From: Hydrocarboniphaga sp965279055
GTDB lineage: Bacteria > Pseudomonadota > Gammaproteobacteria > Nevskiales > Nevskiaceae
Assembly: GCF_965279055.1 (NCBI RefSeq)
Contig: NZ_OZ257125.1
Location: 2,356,001 to 2,420,000 of the forward strand
DNA length: 64,000 nucleotides
Direction: 5' to 3'
The notes below the pieces were generated by a model. That model was given only the letters and a program-made list of their open reading frames with translations, made no database searches and had not been told where the DNA came from. Position numbers and translations under genes: made by a program. Below are positions 1-9,670 of this stretch, one piece after another (the first letter of the stretch is position 1; each line of letters starts with the position of its first letter).

Positions 1-520
1 CGGCGGTGTCCAGATGCGATTCGATGGTTTCGGCAGTGATTTCCTGCCCCGCCGCGATCGCGCGCTTGGCCGCCTGCACGACGTCCCACTGGCCGCCGTA
101 GCCGACTGCGACCTGCAGCTGCAGGCCGGTGTTGTGGCGCGTCAGCTTGACCGACTGATCCATCTGCTCGCGCAGTTCCGGCGAGAAATCGCCGTGGTCG
201 CCGATGAAGCGCAGGCGCACGCCGTTTTTGTGCAGCGCCTGGGCTTCGCGCATCAGGGTGTTGATGAACAGCTTCATCAACAGCGTGACTTCGAGTTCCG
301 GGCGCTTCCAGTTTTCCTGGCTGAACGCGAACACGGTCAGGTAACGCACGCCGGCCTTGTGCGCGGCGCGCAGGATCTTGCGCGCCGACTTGACGCCGGC
401 GCGATGGCCGAACGCGCGCGGCTGCATACGCTGCTTCGCCCAGCGGCCGTTGCCGTCCATGATCACCGCGACATGGACCGGGATTTTTTCCGCAGGAATT
501 TTCGGAGGAAGCTGGGTCAC
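1..520 (-). CDS. uppS: isoprenyl transferase (undecaprenyl diphosphate synthase), 3' part outside window
   Basis: Condenses isopentenyl diphosphate onto farnesyl diphosphate to make the C55 lipid carrier for peptidoglycan and polysaccharide synthesis; cytoplasmic and membrane-associated. Read from a GTG at 520, the protein begins VTQLPPKIPAEKIPVHVAVI and continues into the family signature IMDGNGRWAKQR, followed by FGHRAG, FAFSQENWKRP and RFIGD, all typical of cis-prenyltransferases. About 173 codons are present before the window edge; the family is about 250 residues, so the C-terminus is missing. GTG is chosen because no ATG precedes the conserved N-terminus. It is the fifth gene after rpsB-tsf-pyrH-frr, the classical gammaproteobacterial order. 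Confidence 0.95.
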   Translation of the reverse strand, partial: MTQLPPKIPAEKIPVHVAVIMDGNGRWAKQRMQPRAFGHRAGVKSARKILRAAHKAGVRYLTVFAFSQENWKRPELEVTLLMKLFINTLMREAQALHKNGVRLRFIGDHGDFSPELREQMDQSVKLTRHNTGLQLQVAVGYGGQWDVVQAAKRAIAAGQEITAETIESHLDTA

Positions 521-564
521 TTAGGGTTCGATCCGGCCGAGCCTGCAAGACGCAGGCTCGCGCA

Positions 565-1122
565 TTACATCGACATCAATTCTTTTTCTTTGAGCGCGGT
601 GGCTTCGTCGATCTTGGCGACGAACTGGTCGGTGAGCTTCTGGATATCGGCTTCGCCGCGCTTCTCGTCGTCGGTGCTGATCAGTTTCTCCTTGACCAGA
701 TCCTTGATGTCCTGGTTGGCGTCGCGGCGCACCGCGCGGATGCCGACCTTGGCCTGCTCGGCCTCGCCCTTGACGACCTTGACCAGATCCTTGCGGCGCT
801 GCTCGGTCAGCGGCGGCATGATGATGCGGATGATGGTGCCGGCGGTGTTCGGGTTCAGGCCGAGATCGGACTTCAGGATCGCTTTCTCGATCGGCCCGAT
901 CATGTTCTTGTCCCAGGCGGTGATCGAGATCGTGCGCGCGTCCTCGACCGTGATCTGCGCGGCCTGGCTCAGCGGCACTTCCGAGCCGTAGTACTCGACG
1001 GTCAGATGGTCCAGCAGCGCGGTACTGGCGCGGCCGGTACGGATCTTGGTCAGCGCGGTCTTCAGCGCGTCGATGCTTTTCTGCATGCGATCGCCGGCTT
1101 CTTTCTTGATTTCGTTCAGCAT
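565..1122 (-). CDS. frr: ribosome recycling factor
   Basis: Splits post-termination ribosomes together with EF-G. The 185-residue length matches the family. The start MLNEIKKEAGDRMQ at 1122 is preceded by AAGGAG at good spacing, so the longer upstream reading (to 1284) is rejected. Conserved features are the KIRTGRAS segment near the N-terminus, LNPNTAGTIIRI in the middle and the helical RRDANQDIKDL region toward the C-terminus. It lies 53 bases downstream of pyrH and 44 bases upstream of uppS on the same strand, as in other gammaproteobacteria. Confidence 0.97.
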   Translation of the reverse strand: MLNEIKKEAGDRMQKSIDALKTALTKIRTGRASTALLDHLTVEYYGSEVPLSQAAQITVEDARTISITAWDKNMIGPIEKAILKSDLGLNPNTAGTIIRIIMPPLTEQRRKDLVKVVKGEAEQAKVGIRAVRRDANQDIKDLVKEKLISTDDEKRGEADIQKLTDQFVAKIDEATALKEKELMSM

Positions 1123-1175
1123 GGCTGCTTGCTCCTTGAGGCTCGCCCGGGGCGAAGTCGAACTTGGGGCCGGAC

Positions 1176-1910
1176 TTAAACGTGCACGCGGGTGCCGATC
1201 GACTCGTCGCCGCAGACGATGCTCATCAGAGCGCCCGGACGATCCATGTCGTAGACCCGCAGTTTCATCTTGTTGTCGCGGCAAAGCACCATCGCGGTCT
1301 GGTCCATCACGCCGAGGCGCTGGTCCAGTGCCTGGTCGTAGGTCAGCTCGCTGTAGCGCGTCGCGGTCTTGTCCTTCTTCGGATCGGCGGTGTAGATGCC
1401 GTCGACCTTGGTCGCTTTCAGGATCAGATCCACGTTCATTTCCACCGCGCGCAGCGCGGCCGCCGAATCGGTGGTGAAGAACGGGTTGCCGGTACCGGCC
1501 GCGAACACCACGACGCGGCCTTTTTCCAGATGGCGCACCGCAACCCGGCGGATGTAGTCCTCGCAGACCTGGTTGATGCGCACCGCCGACATCACCCGCG
1601 CCTGCAGGCCGATGCGCTCGACCGCGTCCTGGATCGCCAGCGCATTGATCACCGTGGCCAGCATGCCCATGTGGTCGCCGGTGACGCGGTCCATGCCGGC
1701 GCGGGCCAGGCCTTCGCCGCGGAAGATGTTACCGCCGCCAACCACCAGTGCCACCTGAACGCCCAGGTCCATCACCGCCTTGAGTTCCTTGGCGATGAAG
1801 CTCATCACGTCCGGCGCGATGCCGAAATCCATGTTGCCCATCAGCGCTTCACCGGAAAGCTTGAGCAGGATGCGGTGATAGGCGGGCGTGGCGGGCATAG
1901 GCGTACTCAT
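1176..1910 (-). CDS. pyrH: UMP kinase
   Basis: Phosphorylates UMP to UDP; hexameric amino-acid-kinase-fold enzyme, distinct from eukaryotic UMP/CMP kinases. The 244 residues include LLKLSGEALMG near the N-terminus, the glycine-rich VVGGGNIFRG, RVTGDHMGMLATVINA and the nucleotide-binding GTGNPFFTTDSAA. No strong Shine-Dalgarno is seen before the ATG at 1910; an ATG four codons later (1898) is a possible alternative. It is separated from tsf by a stem-loop (1945-1968) that may attenuate read-through. Confidence 0.96.
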   Translation of the reverse strand: MSTPMPATPAYHRILLKLSGEALMGNMDFGIAPDVMSFIAKELKAVMDLGVQVALVVGGGNIFRGEGLARAGMDRVTGDHMGMLATVINALAIQDAVERIGLQARVMSAVRINQVCEDYIRRVAVRHLEKGRVVVFAAGTGNPFFTTDSAAALRAVEMNVDLILKATKVDGIYTADPKKDKTATRYSELTYDQALDQRLGVMDQTAMVLCRDNKMKLRVYDMDRPGALMSIVCGDESIGTRVHV

Positions 1911-1944
1911 CTGGTGGTTTTTCTATTATCGACCTTATTCGACA

Positions 1945-1968
1945 GAAGGCCCCGTTTCCGGGGCCTTC
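1945..1968 (-). terminator. stem-loop between tsf and pyrH (possible attenuator)
   Basis: Perfect 10-bp inverted repeat gaaggccccg / cggggccttc with a 4-nt loop. On the minus strand it is followed only by a weak T run (TCTGTCGAATAAG), so it may give partial termination or protect mRNA ends inside the rpsB-tsf-pyrH-frr operon. Confidence 0.55.
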
Positions 1969-2020
1969 GTGTTCACTCATGCAGCGGTCCGATCTGCTGA
2001 CAGTTTACCTCAGCGAGGGT

Positions 2021-2902
2021 TCAGACCTGACTGGCCGCAGCGACTTCCGCTGCGAAATCGACCTGCTTCTTCTCGATACCTTCACCCACGGCCAGACGCA
2101 CGAAGCGCGCCACGCCGGCATTCTTGGATTTCAGAAGCTTTTCAACCGACTGGTCGGGATCCTTGACGAAGGGCTGACCCACCAGCGTGATCTCGGACAG
2201 GAACTTGCGCACCTTGCCCTCGAGCATCTTGGCGACGATCTCGGCGCTCTTGCCGATGACCTGGTCGGCGCTCTGCGCCTCGATGATTTTCTTCTCGGCC
2301 TCGATCAGATCGGCCGGGACGGCCGACGCGTCGAGGAAGCGCGGGCTGGACGCGGCGATGTGCATCGCGATGTCCTTGGCCAGCTCGTCTTCACCGGCCG
2401 ACATCGCCACGACCACGCCGATGCGCGAGCCGTGCAGATACTGGGCGATGGCGCCACCGGCCTTCTCCACCACTTCGAAACGGCGGATCGTGGTGTTCTC
2501 GCCGGCCTTGGCGACGAAGGCGCGGCGCAGCTCTTCGAGCGTCTGGTCGCCTTCCTTCAGTGCCAGCAGCGCTTCCAGCGTCGCCGGGCGGTGCTTCAGC
2601 GCCAACTTGGCGGCGGTCTCGCCGAGCGCCTTGAAATCGTCGCCCTTGGAGACGAAGTCGGTTTCGCAGTTGACTTCGACCAGCGCCACGGCGGTGGCGT
2701 CGCTGGCGGTGGCGATCACGCCTTCGGCGGCGGTGCGGCCGCCTTTCTTGTCGGCCTTGGCCATGCCGTCGATGCGCAGCTTTTCAGCGGCCTTTTCGAC
2801 GTCGCCGCCGACCGCGTCCAGCGCCTTCTTGCAATCGCCCATGCCGGCGCCGGTGCGGTCGCGCAGTTCCTTGACCAGGGCTGCAGTAACAGGAGTGCTC
2901 AT
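2021..2902 (-). CDS. tsf: translation elongation factor Ts
   Basis: Nucleotide exchange factor for EF-Tu. It has 293 residues, close to the proteobacterial 280-295. The start MSTPVTAALVKELRDRTGAG at 2902 carries the conserved N-terminal module with the RDRTGAGMGDCKKAL signature and has GAGGA upstream. VNCETDFVSKGDDF marks the core domain contacting EF-Tu. It follows rpsB in the usual order, with a hairpin in the 111-base gap. Confidence 0.97.
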   Translation of the reverse strand: MSTPVTAALVKELRDRTGAGMGDCKKALDAVGGDVEKAAEKLRIDGMAKADKKGGRTAAEGVIATASDATAVALVEVNCETDFVSKGDDFKALGETAAKLALKHRPATLEALLALKEGDQTLEELRRAFVAKAGENTTIRRFEVVEKAGGAIAQYLHGSRIGVVVAMSAGEDELAKDIAMHIAASSPRFLDASAVPADLIEAEKKIIEAQSADQVIGKSAEIVAKMLEGKVRKFLSEITLVGQPFVKDPDQSVEKLLKSKNAGVARFVRLAVGEGIEKKQVDFAAEVAAASQV

Positions 2903-2973
2903 GATGAAAGTCCTCAATGATTCGAAACCCCATGCGCTCGCGCGCACAGGGTTCGGAAAATAGCGTTGAAAGA

Positions 2974-2997
2974 GTGGCCGGAATCGCTTCCGGCCAC
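2974..2997 (-). terminator. rpsB-tsf intergenic hairpin (candidate attenuator)
   Basis: Perfect 10-bp stem gtggccggaa / ttccggccac with loop tcgc. On the minus strand it is followed by CTCTTTC, a modest U-tract. A partial terminator between rpsB and tsf is known in enterics; assigning that role here is inference. Confidence 0.5.
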
Positions 2998-3013
2998 TGG
3001 GCTCAAGCAGCGA

Positions 3014-3820
3014 TCAGGCCTCGGCCTTCTCGCCACGGCGGTCGCCGGGCTTGCCACCGCGCGGCGCGCGGCGCGGGGCGCGGGGACGCTCGTCACGCGC
3101 AACCGGCTCCGGCGGCGCTTCGCGGAACGGCACCGGGTTGGCGCTGCGCGCTTCGATGATCGCGTCGGCGATGCACTGGGCGTAAACCTTGATCGCGCGG
3201 GTGGCGTCGTCGTTACCCGGGATCACCACGTCGATGCCCTGCGGATCGTTGTTGCTGTCGACGATGGCGACGACCGGGATGCCGAGCTTGCGCGCTTCGG
3301 CAACCGCGATCTTCTCGTAGCCGGTGTCGACGACGAACAGGCAGTCCGGCAGCGTCGGCAGGTTCTTGATGCCGCCGAGGCTCTTGCGCAGCTTTTCCAG
3401 CTCACGGGTGGCGAGCAGCTGCTCTTTCTTGGACAGGCGGCCGGTGGTGCCGTCTTCCAGCTGCTTTTCCATCTCGTGCAGGCGTTTGATCGAGCCCTTG
3501 ACGGTCTTGAAGTTGGTCAGGGTGCCGCCCAGCCAGCGCTGGGAAACGAAGGGCATGCCACAACGCGCGGCCTCGGCTTCAACCGCTTCACGAGCGGCGC
3601 GCTTGGTGCCGACGAACAGCACGCGGCCGCCGTTGGCGGCGAGCTTGCCGACGTAGTTGCAGGCGTCCTTCAACATCGGCAGCGTGTGCTCGAGGTTGAT
3701 GATGTGGATCTTGTTGCGGCTGCCGAAGATGTAGGACTCCATCTTCGGGTTCCAGTAACGGGTGCGGTGACCGAAATGCACGCCGGCTTCGAGAAGCTGG
3801 CGCATGGTGATGCTGGACAT
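3014..3820 (-). CDS. rpsB: 30S ribosomal protein S2
   Basis: Structural protein of the small subunit, needed for S1 and bS21 association. MSSITMRQLLEAGVHFGHRT is the standard N-terminus, and the ATG at 3820 has GGAG six bases upstream. Signatures such as WNPKMESYIFG, LFVGTKRAA, QRWLGGTLTNF and PVVAIVDSNNDP are intact. It has 268 residues, about 25 longer than E. coli S2, because of an Arg/Pro/Gly/Lys-rich C-terminal tail (RPRAPRRAPRGGKPGDRR) that is probably disordered and RNA-binding. First gene of the minus-strand operon, divergent from map. Confidence 0.97.
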   Translation of the reverse strand: MSSITMRQLLEAGVHFGHRTRYWNPKMESYIFGSRNKIHIINLEHTLPMLKDACNYVGKLAANGGRVLFVGTKRAAREAVEAEAARCGMPFVSQRWLGGTLTNFKTVKGSIKRLHEMEKQLEDGTTGRLSKKEQLLATRELEKLRKSLGGIKNLPTLPDCLFVVDTGYEKIAVAEARKLGIPVVAIVDSNNDPQGIDVVIPGNDDATRAIKVYAQCIADAIIEARSANPVPFREAPPEPVARDERPRAPRRAPRGGKPGDRRGEKAEA

Positions 3821-3900
3821 GTATTGCTCCAAAGGACTTGGGTTAATCAAACCGCGCCGTAGTGATAGCTCACCCAAGATCGGCAGCGGATGGGATTATC
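3821..3900 (-). promoter_or_regulatory. rpsB leader with candidate -10 (GATAAT)
   Basis: The 200-base gap to the divergent map gene must hold the operon promoter. A GATAAT hexamer (minus strand, 3895-3900) is a plausible -10, giving a leader of roughly 65-70 nt before rpsB. No convincing -35 is visible at 17 nt. S2 represses its own mRNA through the leader in enterics; the same control here is inference. Confidence 0.35.
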
Positions 3901-4022
3901 AGCCTGATTGCGCTGGCAAAATGTTGATTTTGCGGGTGCTTCCGGACTGATTCGTTGCTTAAAAAAGCGCGGCTTTATATCATGCCCGGCTCACGGAGAC
4001 AATCCGGACGGACATTCGAGCG

Positions 4023-4835
4023 ATGGATTCTACAGGCAAGCAGCACTCCGGCATTTCGATCAAAAGCACGCCTGCCGAGGTCGAGGGCATGCGCGCCGCC
4101 GGCCGTGCCGCCGCCAGCGTGCTGACGATGATCGCGCCGCACGTCAAACCCGGCGTGACCACCGGCGAACTGGACCAGCTGTGCCATGACTACATCGTCA
4201 ACGAGCTGGACTGCATCCCCGCCCCGCTCGGCTACGGCGCGGCGCCCGGCCGCCCGGCCTTCCCGAAATCGATCTGCACCTCGATCAACCACGTCGTCTG
4301 CCACGGCATCCCGGGGCCGAAAGTGCTCAAGCGCGGTGATATCGTCAACGTCGACATCACCGTGATCAAGGACGGCTGGCACGGCGACACCAGCCAGACC
4401 TTCTATGCCGGCGAGCCCGGCATCCTCGCCCGGCGCCTGGTCGAGACCACGCGCGAAGCCATGCTCGAGGGCATCCGCAAGGTGCGCCCGGGCGCGACGC
4501 TCGGCGACATCGGCGCGGCGATCCAGAAATACGCCGAGGCGCGCGGCTTTTCGGTGGTGCGCGAATACTGCGGCCACGGCATCGGCAAAATCTTCCACGA
4601 AGAGCCGCAGGTGCTGCACTACGGCCGCGCCGGCAGCGGCACGGTGCTGCAAGCCGGCATGTGCTTCACGATCGAGCCGATGCTCAACGCCGGCCGCCCC
4701 GAGACCAAGCTGCTGCCCGACGCCTGGACCGCGGTGACCAAGGACCACTCGCTGTCGGCGCAGTGGGAGCACACCATCCTGGTGACCCAGGACGGCGTCG
4801 AGATCCTGACCCGACGCAGCGACGAGATCGTCTAA
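4023..4835 (+). CDS. map: type I methionine aminopeptidase
   Basis: Removes the initiator methionine from nascent proteins; dinuclear metal enzyme of the pita-bread fold. The 270 residues carry the metal ligands in context: the Asp pair in NVDITVIKDGWHGDTSQTF, His in GHGIGKIFHEEP, Glu in FTIEPML and Glu in QWEHTILVT. CHGIPG before the first Asp is also typical. The ATG at 4023 has only a weak ribosome site. Divergent from rpsB, the common gammaproteobacterial arrangement, and upstream of glnD. Confidence 0.97.
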   Translation: MDSTGKQHSGISIKSTPAEVEGMRAAGRAAASVLTMIAPHVKPGVTTGELDQLCHDYIVNELDCIPAPLGYGAAPGRPAFPKSICTSINHVVCHGIPGPKVLKRGDIVNVDITVIKDGWHGDTSQTFYAGEPGILARRLVETTREAMLEGIRKVRPGATLGDIGAAIQKYAEARGFSVVREYCGHGIGKIFHEEPQVLHYGRAGSGTVLQAGMCFTIEPMLNAGRPETKLLPDAWTAVTKDHSLSAQWEHTILVTQDGVEILTRRSDEIV

Positions 4836-4903
4836 ACGCAGTTCATCGGTACGACGGACGCGCCACGACCGCCCGGTCGTGAGACAATCCGCCGTCATTT
4901 TCC

Positions 4904-7618
4904 GTGGTTCAACTCAGCCTCCCGATGGGCGCCGAACTCGATTTAGCAGAAGACGAAGCCGCCACCGTTTTTTCGGCGCGCAAAATCCGTACGCGCCTGC
5001 GCGCCGACGGCCTCAAACCGGTGAGCGCGTTCCGCGAAACCCTGTCCTGGGGCCGCGACCGGCTGTATGGCCTGTTCGACGACGGCGCACCGGCCGACTC
5101 GCTGGTGCATGCGCGCGCGCACATCGTCGACGAGGTGCTGCGCGAGGCCTGGCTGCGCGTGCTGCCCGAGGCGCCCGCCGGCGTCACCCTGGTCGCGGTC
5201 GGTGGCTACGGTCGTGGCGAGCTGCTGCCGCATTCGGATATCGACATCCTGCTGCTGCACGTGCCGGGCGCGCTGGAGCAGTATCGCGGCGCGCTGGAAC
5301 GCTTCACCGCTTTCCTGTGGGACATCGGCCTGGAAGTCGGCCAGAGCGTGCGCTCGGTCTCCGAATGCGTAGACGAGGCCGCCAAGGACATCACCGTCAT
5401 CACCAACCTGATCGAGTCGAGGCTGCTGATCGGCGACGCCTCGCTGTACTCGCAGATGCAGGCCGCGCTGACGCCGGACAAGGTCTGGCCGGTCGCCGAC
5501 TTCTTCCGCGCCAAGCGCGAGGAGCAGGCCGCGCGTTACCGCAAGTACGACGACACCGGCTACAAGCTTGAGCCCAACGTCAAGGAAAGCCCCGGCGGCC
5601 TGCGCGACATCCACACCGTCGGCTGGGTCGCCAAGCGCCACTTCGGCGCGCAGACCCTGCACGAGCTGCGCGATCGCGGCTTTCTGACCAAGACCGAGTG
5701 CGACGAGCTGTTCGCCGGCCAGGATTTCCTGTGGCGCGTGCGCTTTGCGCTGCACATGATCACCGGCCGCCGCGAAGACCGGCTGCTGTTCGACCACCAG
5801 ATCAAGGTCGCCGCGTTGTTCGGCTATGTCGACGCCGAGCAGCAGCATCATCCGAACTGGGCCGTCGAGCAGTTCATGCAGCTGTATTACCGCACGATCA
5901 AGTCGCTGTCCTGCCTCAACGACATGCTGCTGCAGCTGTTCGACGACGCGATCATCCACGGTGATCAGCAGCGGCCGGTCAAGCCGCTGAACTCGCGCTT
6001 CCAGATTCGCGGCGACGTCATCGAGGCGCGCGACGAGGAGCTGTTCCGCAAGAATCCGGCAGCGATGATCGAAATGTTTCTGCTGCTGCAGCAGAACCCG
6101 AAAATCGGCGGCGTCTCCGCGCAGACCGTGCGCCTGCTGCTGCGCGACAACCGGCTGATCACGGCGGAGGTGCGCAACGACGTGCGCGCGCGTGGCTATT
6201 TCATCGAGATGTTCCGCGAAGGCGCCGGGCTGACGCGCAACCTGCGGCGCATGAACCGCTACGGCGTGCTCGGCCGTTATTTACCGGCGTTCGGCAAGGT
6301 CGTCGGTCTGATGCAGTACGACTTGTTCCACACCCTGACCGTCGACGAGCACCTGCTCTACGTGCTGCGCAACCTGCGGCGCATGGCGCTCCCGCGTTTC
6401 GCCAGCGAGCTGCCGTTCTGCAACGAGCTGTTCAAGAAGCTGGCCAAGCCGGAGCTGCTGTACATCGCCGGCTTCTTCCACGACATGAGCAAGGGCAGCG
6501 GCGGCGATCATTCCGAACTCGGCGCGATCGAGGCGACCCGGTTCTGCCTGGATCACGGCCTGTCGCATGGCGACGCCGAGCTGGTGGCCTGGCTGGTCGA
6601 GCATCACCTGATGATGTCGCTGACCGCGCAGCGCGCCGACATCAGCGATCCGCAGATCGTCGCGGATTTCGCCGCCAAGGTCGTGCATCGCGAGTGGCTG
6701 GATTATCTGTTCCTGATGACGGTCGCCGATATTCGCGCGACCAATCCGGCGTTGTGGAACAGCTGGCGCGAGTCGCTGCTCACCGAGCTATATCGCAGCA
6801 CCAGCCGCGCGCTGGAACGCGGCCTCGACAACCCGCTGCGCAGCGACGACATGGCCGCCGAAGCCAAGGCCGCGGCGCTGATACTGCTGGCCGGCAGCGG
6901 CATTTCCGCCGAGAAGGCGCGCGAAGTCTGGGCGCGTTTCGAAGACGACTATTTCCTGCGGCATTCACCCGAGGAACTGGCCTGGCACCTGCCGGAAATC
7001 ATCAAGGCGCCGGCGGATGCGTTGCCGCTGATCCTGGTGCAGGCGCTCGACGGCCGCGGCACCACGGTGTTCGTCTACACGCGTGATCGCGATCATCTGT
7101 TCGGCCTGTCCACCGGCGTGCTGGCGCGCCTGGGCCTGAACATTCTCGATGCGCGCATCAACACCACCGCCGATGGCTTCACGCTCGACTCCTACGTGGT
7201 CATGGAAGGCGACGGCTCGCCGATCACGCAGCCGCACCGCTTCGACGAAATCCGCGATTCGCTGCACAAGGTGCTGGCCGACACCGCGATCTCGGTGGTC
7301 GATGTCAACCGCCGCATGCCGCAGAAGCTCAAGCACTTCAGCACGCCGACCAACATCAGCTTCAGCCTCGACGGAGTGCGCAACCGCACCATCCTGGAGA
7401 TCGTCACCGCTGACCGGCCCGGCCTGCTGTCGCTGATCGGCCGGGTGTTCCACAAGCGCGCGATCCTGCTCGACGCCGCCAAGATCGGCACCATCGGCGA
7501 GCGCGCCGAGGACGTGTTCTTCATCACCGATCAGGCTCATCAGCCGATCACCGACAAGCTGCTGGAAGAGCTGCGCGAAGTGCTGATCCGCACGCTCGAC
7601 CACGCGATCCCCAACTGA
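4904..7618 (+). CDS. glnD: bifunctional uridylyltransferase/uridylyl-removing enzyme GlnD
   Basis: Senses glutamine and adds or removes UMP on PII proteins, setting nitrogen assimilation. The 904 residues are the family length. The nucleotidyltransferase active site GGYGRGELLPHSDIDILLL is near residue 100, followed by the GlnD helical region, the HD domain (FHDMSKGSGGDHSELGA near residue 525) and two C-terminal ACT domains (about 710-800 and 830-900, the second starting RTILEIVTADRPGLLSLIG). A GTG at 4904 gives this length; an ATG at 4925 would shorten it by seven residues. Between map and dapD, the conserved order. Confidence 0.96.
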   Translation: MVQLSLPMGAELDLAEDEAATVFSARKIRTRLRADGLKPVSAFRETLSWGRDRLYGLFDDGAPADSLVHARAHIVDEVLREAWLRVLPEAPAGVTLVAVGGYGRGELLPHSDIDILLLHVPGALEQYRGALERFTAFLWDIGLEVGQSVRSVSECVDEAAKDITVITNLIESRLLIGDASLYSQMQAALTPDKVWPVADFFRAKREEQAARYRKYDDTGYKLEPNVKESPGGLRDIHTVGWVAKRHFGAQTLHELRDRGFLTKTECDELFAGQDFLWRVRFALHMITGRREDRLLFDHQIKVAALFGYVDAEQQHHPNWAVEQFMQLYYRTIKSLSCLNDMLLQLFDDAIIHGDQQRPVKPLNSRFQIRGDVIEARDEELFRKNPAAMIEMFLLLQQNPKIGGVSAQTVRLLLRDNRLITAEVRNDVRARGYFIEMFREGAGLTRNLRRMNRYGVLGRYLPAFGKVVGLMQYDLFHTLTVDEHLLYVLRNLRRMALPRFASELPFCNELFKKLAKPELLYIAGFFHDMSKGSGGDHSELGAIEATRFCLDHGLSHGDAELVAWLVEHHLMMSLTAQRADISDPQIVADFAAKVVHREWLDYLFLMTVADIRATNPALWNSWRESLLTELYRSTSRALERGLDNPLRSDDMAAEAKAAALILLAGSGISAEKAREVWARFEDDYFLRHSPEELAWHLPEIIKAPADALPLILVQALDGRGTTVFVYTRDRDHLFGLSTGVLARLGLNILDARINTTADGFTLDSYVVMEGDGSPITQPHRFDEIRDSLHKVLADTAISVVDVNRRMPQKLKHFSTPTNISFSLDGVRNRTILEIVTADRPGLLSLIGRVFHKRAILLDAAKIGTIGERAEDVFFITDQAHQPITDKLLEELREVLIRTLDHAIPN

Positions 7619-7630
7619 CATCCAAGAAAA

Positions 7631-8452
<822 letters not shown>

Positions 8453-8456
8453 AGCG

Positions 8457-9608
8457 ATGGCCGACGGCAACAACAACTCGCCGCACGGCGCGGTGTTCGA
8501 TCTGCTCAGCGAGCTGATCTCGCGGCGCTCGCTGACGCCCGACGATGCCGGCTGCTGCGATCTGCTGGAATCGCGTCTGGCGCCGCTGGGTTTCCGCTTC
8601 GAGCGCATCGACGCCGAAGGCGTGACCAATCTGTGGGCAACCTTGGGCAGCGGCGCGCCGTTGATGATCCTCGCCGGCCACACCGACGTGGTGCCGACCG
8701 GGCCGCTGGAGAAATGGCTCAGCGATCCGTTCACGCCGACGGTGCGCGACGGCGTGCTCTACGGCCGCGGCGCCGCCGACATGAAGTCCGGCATCGCGGC
8801 GATGATCTGCGCGGTAGAGCGAGTGCTGGCCACCGGTCCGCTGCGCGGCACCCTCGCGTTCCTGATCACCAGCGACGAGGAAGGCATGGCGCGGCACGGC
8901 ACGCGTCACGTCGTCGAGGTGCTGCGCGCGCGTGGCGTCAAGCCGGACTACGCGATCGTCGGTGAAGCCTCGAGCAACGAGACGCTGGGCGATCGCATCG
9001 TCGTCGGCCGACGCGGTTCGCTGGGCTGCAATTTGCGCGTGCTCGGCAAGCAGGGGCATGTCGCCTACCCGCACAAGGGCGACAACCCGGTGCACAGGCT
9101 GATGCCGGCGCTGGCGGAAATGGTCGCGACGCAATGGGACGCCGGCAATGCGCACTTTCCGCCGACCTCGTTCCAGATTTCCAATTTCCACAGCGGCACC
9201 GGCGCCAACAACGTGATCCCGGGCGAAGCGGACGTGGTGTTCAACTTCCGCTACTGCACCGAGTCCACGGCCGAGAGCCTGAAAGCACGCGTGCACGCGA
9301 TCCTGGATCGTCATTGCCCGCGCTACGAGGCCGACTGGTGGCATACCGGTGAGCCCTTCCTGACCGAGCAAGGCGAGCTGATCCGGGCTGCAGTCGCGAG
9401 CATCCAGGACCTCACCGGCAGCGCACCGGAATTCTTCACCGGCGGCGGCACCTCGGACGCGCGTTTCATCGCGCCCTGGGGCGCGCAGACCGTCGAACTC
9501 GGGCCGATCAACGACAGCATCCACAAGCTCAACGAGCACGTGAAGATCGAAGATCTCGAGCGCCTGAGCCGGCTGTACGAAGGCATCCTGAGGCGACTGC
9601 TGGGCTGA
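8457..9608 (+). CDS. dapE: succinyl-diaminopimelate desuccinylase
   Basis: Zn-dependent M20 amidohydrolase releasing succinate from N-succinyl-LL-diaminopimelate. The 383 residues carry the metal-site motifs ILAGHTDVVPTGP, LYGRGAADMKSG and TSDEEGMARHGT, and the C-terminal FTGGGTSDARFI with its conserved Asp/His region. Translation starts 4 bases after dapD, indicating coupling of two consecutive pathway branch enzymes; dapA lies 13 kb away at 22.1-23.0 kb. Confidence 0.97.
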   Translation: MADGNNNSPHGAVFDLLSELISRRSLTPDDAGCCDLLESRLAPLGFRFERIDAEGVTNLWATLGSGAPLMILAGHTDVVPTGPLEKWLSDPFTPTVRDGVLYGRGAADMKSGIAAMICAVERVLATGPLRGTLAFLITSDEEGMARHGTRHVVEVLRARGVKPDYAIVGEASSNETLGDRIVVGRRGSLGCNLRVLGKQGHVAYPHKGDNPVHRLMPALAEMVATQWDAGNAHFPPTSFQISNFHSGTGANNVIPGEADVVFNFRYCTESTAESLKARVHAILDRHCPRYEADWWHTGEPFLTEQGELIRAAVASIQDLTGSAPEFFTGGGTSDARFIAPWGAQTVELGPINDSIHKLNEHVKIEDLERLSRLYEGILRRLLG

Positions 9609-9670
9609 CACGACCCGGTCATCTGAGCGCCCTACTGTTCGCGCTCCGAAAAAAGACTGGGGAGTGTTTC

